A stretch of 64,000 nt of DNA. It comes from Natronorubrum thiooxidans (GTDB lineage Archaea; Halobacteriota; Halobacteria; Halobacteriales; Natrialbaceae). Both the position numbers and the translations under genes were made by a program. The stretch covers positions 62,001-126,000 of the forward strand of contig NZ_FTNR01000005.1 of the NCBI RefSeq assembly GCF_900156475.1. The letters run 5' to 3'. Every line of letters begins with the position of its first letter. Position 1 is the first letter of the stretch. This document shows, one piece after another, positions 60,286 through 64,000 of this stretch. Below the pieces are notes generated by a model. It saw nothing but the letters and a program-made list of their open reading frames with translations, was not told where the DNA came from and did not search any database.

Positions 60286-60705
60286 TCAGAGCCAGAGGTC
60301 GAGGTCGGTAGTCTCGTCGTGCTCACGCTCGAGGGGAGCTTCGAAGACGCGCATGTGGACCTCGCCGGCCCAGACCGTCGCTTCGTTCAGGTGGCCCGCG
60401 ACGGCGGTGCCGTCCGCATCCGAGAGGACGACGTGGGTGTGTGCGAATCGGTCGCCGTCTAACAGGGAGACGTTGCCCACGCAACTGGCGACCTCGAGTG
60501 GCTCGTCGAATGCGATCGGATAGTACTCGCAGTCGTCCTGGTCGTAAAACCAGACTTCGGCGTCCTGGACCGCACCGAGAGCGGTAAACCAGGCCGCGTC
60601 GGCGTCGACGTCGTTTGCGAGCGACTCGATCTCGGCCCGCCAGTCGGCACCCGTCTCGAGGCGGGCGACGTACTCGTCCGTGGTCTCGACGGCGCGATAG
60701 TTCAT
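60286..60705 (-). CDS. PPC-domain (DUF296) DNA-binding protein
   Basis: A 139-residue protein with the PPC/DUF296 fold, in eukaryotes linked to AT-hook DNA-binding proteins and in prokaryotes to trimeric single-domain proteins. Diagnostic regions: 'AAWFTALGAVQDAEVWFYD' and 'FAHTHVVLSDADGTAVAGHLNEATV', with the conserved His residues. Its stop (60286-60288) is one base before the polymerase D start, so they are almost certainly one transcript. ATG 60705 is chosen over a GTG-like extension to 60714. Confidence 0.9.
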   Translation of the reverse strand: MNYRAVETTDEYVARLETGADWRAEIESLANDVDADAAWFTALGAVQDAEVWFYDQDDCEYYPIAFDEPLEVASCVGNVSLLDGDRFAHTHVVLSDADGTAVAGHLNEATVWAGEVHMRVFEAPLEREHDETTDLDLWL

Positions 60706-60842
60706 ACGACACAACTGTGTCCGCCGATAGAAAAAGGGCTACGTTCGGTTACGCTCAACAGAGAGTCGATAGCATTTCACACAATACCCCGACGGAGCGG
60801 TTGCGGAAGATAACTATTGGCAATCATTGTTCAGTTGAGTAC

Positions 60843-60858
60843 AATAATCTGCATTATT
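60843..60858. promoter_or_regulatory. AATAAT/ATTATT palindrome in the divergent gap
   Basis: Perfect inverted repeat AATAAT-CTGC-ATTATT, about 110 bases upstream of the peptide ABC operon and 138 bases upstream of the PPC gene. Possible operator; AT-rich surroundings raise the chance of coincidence. Confidence 0.35.
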
Positions 60859-60938
60859 CAGCAGAGGTAGTATGAGATGACGGATATCGGAAGATGTTGG
60901 CTAAATACGACCAATATAAACAGTACACGTATCAAAAG

Positions 60939-60946
60939 TTATATAA
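60939..60946 (+). promoter_or_regulatory. TATA box of the peptide ABC operon
   Basis: TTATATAA centred 29 bases before the ATG at 60972, predicting a leaderless transcript beginning at the substrate-binding protein gene. Confidence 0.7.
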
Positions 60947-60971
60947 GGTATGACAGAACACATGTTACAGT

Positions 60972-62555
60972 ATGCCACAAGACATGGTGAACGTTACCAG
61001 GCGACATCTCCTCGCGTCGGGAGCTGCCGTCTCCGCGGCAGCGATTGCAGGGTGCATTGGTGGCGGTGACGGTGATGGTGCCGAGCAGTTCCACTTCACG
61101 CAAGAGCAATCGCGTGAAGAACAGTTTGACCCCGTCATCTCGAACGACGCCTACAGCTTTCAGGTGATTCAACTCGTCTTCGACGGGCTCTATGAGTACG
61201 ACGACGGACTCGAGTTACAGCCCAAACTCGCGGCAGGTGAGCCGACCATCGAGCGCGACGGGACGCGCTATATTTTCGAACTCGTAGACGGCGCCACGTT
61301 CCACAACGGTGACGAGGTAACCGCCGCAGACGTCGCCCACTCGTTTACCGCGCCGGTCGAAGAGGAGACGGAAAACGCGGCCGAGTACGACATGATCGAG
61401 AGCACCGAGGTCATCGACGACTACCAGCTTCAGGTCGACCTCGGTGACGAGCCATACGGCCCGTTTGAACTCGCGACGATGGGCGTCACAGTGGTCCCCG
61501 AATCCGTCCGCACCGACGACCGCGAGGCGTTCAACAGGGATCCGGTCGGTTCCGGTCCGTTCGAGTTCGCCGACTTCCAGGACAACGAGTACGTCGAACT
61601 CGAGCGCAACGACGACTACTGGGACGACCTCGAGCCGAACCTCGAGCAGGTTCGCTTCGTCGCCCACGACGACGACGCGGGCCGGATCTCCGACATTCGA
61701 TCGGGCGACACCGACGCCATCGCCGGGATTCCAAACGACGACTGGGACATTCTCGAGGACGAAGAAGGGGTAGAACTCTACTCGGCCGAGAGTCCGTCGT
61801 TCATGTATATGGCGTTTAACTGCAACGAGGGGCCAACGGCGAATCCGGAGGTCCGGCGAGCGATCGCCCACTCGTTCTCGATGCAGGATTTCATCGAGTC
61901 CAACGCTGGAAACGTGGCCTCGCCGATGTACAGCCCGGTCCCACCGGTTGTCAACGATGTCTGGGGGTTCCCGGAAGACGAGTACCAGGAGCTGTTGCCC
62001 GAGTACGACCCCGACGAGGCCCAGTCGCTGCTCGAGGAACACGCGCCAGACGACTTCGAGCCGACGATCATCACGCCGGCGGGAATTCGCGCGCAGCTGG
62101 CCGAACGGATCGCCACCCGATTGGACGAGATTGGCTACGGGGCCGACGTGCAGACGCTCGACTTCGCGACGCTGGTCGATACGTACACGAGCGGGAACGA
62201 GGACGACTACCAGATGTACATGCTGGGCTGGACCGGCGGTCCTGACCCCGACTTCTACCTCTACCCGCTCTTTCACGAGAGCCAGGCGGGCGTCAATCAG
62301 GGTCACTACTACGAGGGGAGCGACGGCTTCCACGACGACATCGCCGAGGGCCGCAACTCGGCCGACCAGGACGCGCGCTACGATCTGTACGAGCCCGTCA
62401 TCCGAGAAATCGTCGAGGAACTGCCCGTGTTGCCCGCGTTTACCCAAGACAACACGATGGCTGCCCGCGACTACGTCCAGGGTCTGCAGGCCCATCCGGA
62501 AGTGACGAGAAACCCGACTCTCGTCGCGGAGTATACGAACGTCTCCATGGAGTAA
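60972..62555 (+). CDS. Peptide/nickel-type ABC substrate-binding lipoprotein
   Basis: A 527-residue extracellular solute-binding protein (SBP family 5, DppA/OppA type). Twin-arginine signal VTRRHLLASG, lipobox AIAGC with Cys 28, an acidic Gly spacer, then a mature domain with 'DGLYEYDDGLELQPKLA' and 'TRYIFELVDGATFHNGDEVTAADVAHSF', standard SBP5 core motifs. The ligand could be oligopeptide, nickel-chelate or another; not determined. It is followed by two permease genes. ATG 60984 (four codons later) is an alternative start. Confidence 0.93.
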   Translation: MPQDMVNVTRRHLLASGAAVSAAAIAGCIGGGDGDGAEQFHFTQEQSREEQFDPVISNDAYSFQVIQLVFDGLYEYDDGLELQPKLAAGEPTIERDGTRYIFELVDGATFHNGDEVTAADVAHSFTAPVEEETENAAEYDMIESTEVIDDYQLQVDLGDEPYGPFELATMGVTVVPESVRTDDREAFNRDPVGSGPFEFADFQDNEYVELERNDDYWDDLEPNLEQVRFVAHDDDAGRISDIRSGDTDAIAGIPNDDWDILEDEEGVELYSAESPSFMYMAFNCNEGPTANPEVRRAIAHSFSMQDFIESNAGNVASPMYSPVPPVVNDVWGFPEDEYQELLPEYDPDEAQSLLEEHAPDDFEPTIITPAGIRAQLAERIATRLDEIGYGADVQTLDFATLVDTYTSGNEDDYQMYMLGWTGGPDPDFYLYPLFHESQAGVNQGHYYEGSDGFHDDIAEGRNSADQDARYDLYEPVIREIVEELPVLPAFTQDNTMAARDYVQGLQAHPEVTRNPTLVAEYTNVSME

Positions 62556-62669
62556 ACCGTTGACAGTGGCGCCACGCCGGTGGAAACGGCCGACCGTGGT
62601 TTCCACCGACTCGCCGGCAATGGAGCCATCTCGAGACGAGCACGACGAAATGCAAACGCGAACTGCGCA

Positions 62670-63671
62670 ATGAAACTACTCAAATACACGATCTACAGGC
62701 TCTTGCAGGCGATACCCGTCCTGATCGGGATCTCCGTTATTACGTTCCTGCTCGCGAACCTGGGGCCGGGCGATCCGGTCAGCCTCATGCTCCAGGGGCA
62801 GGAACACAGCGAGGAGTTGGTGCGATCGATCGAACAACGATACGGACTCGACAGACCGTTACACGAGCGCTACCTGACCTATATGGCCGGCCTGCTCGAG
62901 GGAGACCTCGGTCAGAGCATCCACTACCAGCGGCCGGTCGCCGATCTGATACTGGATCGAATTGGACCGACGCTCCTGTTGGTCCTGTCGGCGTACGCGT
63001 TCGCGCTGGCGACGGCGATTCCGCTCGGCATCGTCGCCGCCAACCGTCGGAACGAGCCGACTGACCACGCCTCGCGAATCGCCGCCCTCGTCGGCGTCAG
63101 CACCCCGTCGTTCTGGATCGGGATCGTCCTGATCCTGATCTTCGCCGTCAAACTCGGCTGGTTACCCTCGAGCGGGCTCATCTATCCGTGGCGACCGCCC
63201 AGTTCCTACCCGGGCATTAGCGGCCACCTCGAGCTATACTACGAATCGATCCGGCACTTGCTTTTGCCGATGATCGCGCTGGGGACGTTGCAGATGGCGA
63301 CGATCATGCGCGTCGAGCGCACGCAGATGATCGAGTCACTGCAAGGCGAGTACGTCAAGCTCGCACGCGCCTACGGCGTCCCAGAGCGGACGATCCTTCG
63401 TAAACACGCGTTTCAGGTCGCACAGCTTCCGATTATCACCATTGTCGGGCTCAACCTGTCGACGGCGCTTGGCGGCGCGGTGCTGGTCGAGACGGTGTTC
63501 AACATCAACGGGATGGGACAGCTGTTCGTCGAGGCGATTCAGCAAAACGACTACCAGCTCGTGATGGGCGTCACAATGTTGCTCGGCGTGTTGTTCGTGG
63601 TCGGCGTCATCATCACGGACATCTCGTATGCGTACGTCGATCCGCGCGTCACCTACGGTGAGAGGGAGTAA
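62670..63671 (+). CDS. ABC permease (DppB-type)
   Basis: A 333-residue inner permease of the peptide importer. The first helix is 'LLQAIPVLIGISVITFLLANLG', the periplasmic 'GDPVSLMLQGQ' and 'RYGLDRPLHERYLTYMAGLLEGDLG' are DppB signatures, and the cytoplasmic EAA-like loop is 'EYVKLARAYGVPERTILRKHAF' (about 232-254). Six helices total. ATG 62670 is used. It lies 114 bases after the binding protein and 3 bases before the next permease. Confidence 0.94.
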   Translation: MKLLKYTIYRLLQAIPVLIGISVITFLLANLGPGDPVSLMLQGQEHSEELVRSIEQRYGLDRPLHERYLTYMAGLLEGDLGQSIHYQRPVADLILDRIGPTLLLVLSAYAFALATAIPLGIVAANRRNEPTDHASRIAALVGVSTPSFWIGIVLILIFAVKLGWLPSSGLIYPWRPPSSYPGISGHLELYYESIRHLLLPMIALGTLQMATIMRVERTQMIESLQGEYVKLARAYGVPERTILRKHAFQVAQLPIITIVGLNLSTALGGAVLVETVFNINGMGQLFVEAIQQNDYQLVMGVTMLLGVLFVVGVIITDISYAYVDPRVTYGERE

Positions 63672-63673
63672 TC

Positions 63674-64000
63674 ATGGCAGTTGGTGAATCACAACTCGAG
63701 AGCGGCACGGACACGGTGGCCGACGAGGACGATGTCGAAGCCCGCGTCGGCTGGCGATACACCGTCGCGCGGATCAAACAGGATACGACGGCCCGATGGG
63801 GGCTGTATATCGTGGCAGCCGTGCTGAGCATCGCGGTGTACGCCGTCGTGGACAGCAACCTGTCGCTGCTCACGTTCGGACTCTTGTCGGATTTCACGTT
63901 CGCGCGGCTGTTGCCGATCTTCGATCACCCCACGTACATCCCGCCACCGGGCGAGGGAACACAGCACATGCCGCCGTACTTCCCGCTTGCCGAACAATCG
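63674..64000 (+). CDS. ABC permease (DppC-type), cut by window edge
   Basis: The first 109 residues of a second permease, starting ATG 63674 (MAVGESQLESG). An acidic N-terminus is followed by one helix ('WGLYIVAAVLSIAVYAVVDS') and a long extracellular segment. DppC proteins form the heterodimer with DppB; the order binding protein, B, C matches peptide importer operons. The helix bundle and the ATPase genes presumably lie beyond 64000. Confidence 0.85.
   Translation, partial: MAVGESQLESGTDTVADEDDVEARVGWRYTVARIKQDTTARWGLYIVAAVLSIAVYAVVDSNLSLLTFGLLSDFTFARLLPIFDHPTYIPPPGEGTQHMPPYFPLAEQS

Overview
The window is about 64 kb of a haloarchaeal chromosome (class Halobacteria). The evidence is high GC, strongly acidic proteins, mostly leaderless genes with a TATA box 25-30 bases upstream, archaeal information-processing genes (TATA-binding protein, Orc1/Cdc6, DNA polymerase D large subunit, thermosome, non-histone protein MC1, Rio1 kinase, SUI1) and twin-arginine signal peptides on nearly every exported protein. 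The palindrome CTCGAG is extremely frequent, which I associate with the Natrialba/Haloterrigena/Natrinema group, but I cannot fix the genus. I see no tRNA, rRNA, CRISPR array, insertion sequence or prophage; this is ordinary, densely coded core chromosome.

Layout. 1-6.1 kb: a copper P-type ATPase cut by the left edge, a small membrane protein, hisG, a winged-helix protein, tbp, tRNA G10 methyltransferase and a SAM methyltransferase. 6.15-9.7 kb: a Phe-rich leader peptide with an attenuator-like set of hairpins, then pheS and pheT. 9.9-16.3 kb: AbrB-like protein, MC1, a MutS-family ATPase, orc1 and several small haloarchaeal proteins. 16.5-25.6 kb: uvrB, exported proteins, a tandem pair of GNAT acetyltransferases, SUI1 and uvrC. 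25.7-31.1 kb: an ABC-2 exporter, an ArsA/Get3 ATPase, a remnant of an MFS gene and a bacterial-type NAD-dependent DNA ligase. 31.1-37.5 kb: two tandem 2Fe-2S ferredoxins, Rio1 kinase / phosphoesterase / KH protein, a short-chain fatty acid transporter and an MFS carrier. 37.6-47.2 kb: thermosome, an alanine dehydrogenase-family enzyme, bacterial-type leuS, Hsp20, peroxiredoxin, pheA and a truncated hemoglobin. 47.3-50 kb: the tetrapyrrole operon hemC-cobA-hemD. 50-60.7 kb: RecJ-like nuclease, PHP phosphoesterase, NifU-domain protein, ketopantoate reductase, an alpha/beta hydrolase and DNA polymerase D large subunit with a PPC-domain gene just upstream. 61-64 kb: a peptide-type ABC importer running off the right edge.

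The most interesting feature is the pheST leader at 6190-6319. A 28-codon open frame ends in SGFGFFFAR, the same logic as the bacterial pheST/pheA leader peptides. It is followed by hairpins, one with 11 base pairs, that have mutually exclusive alternatives. If translated and conserved, it would be a leader-peptide attenuation-like control of an aminoacyl-tRNA synthetase in an archaeon. No T-run follows the big hairpin, so the mechanism would differ from the bacterial terminator.
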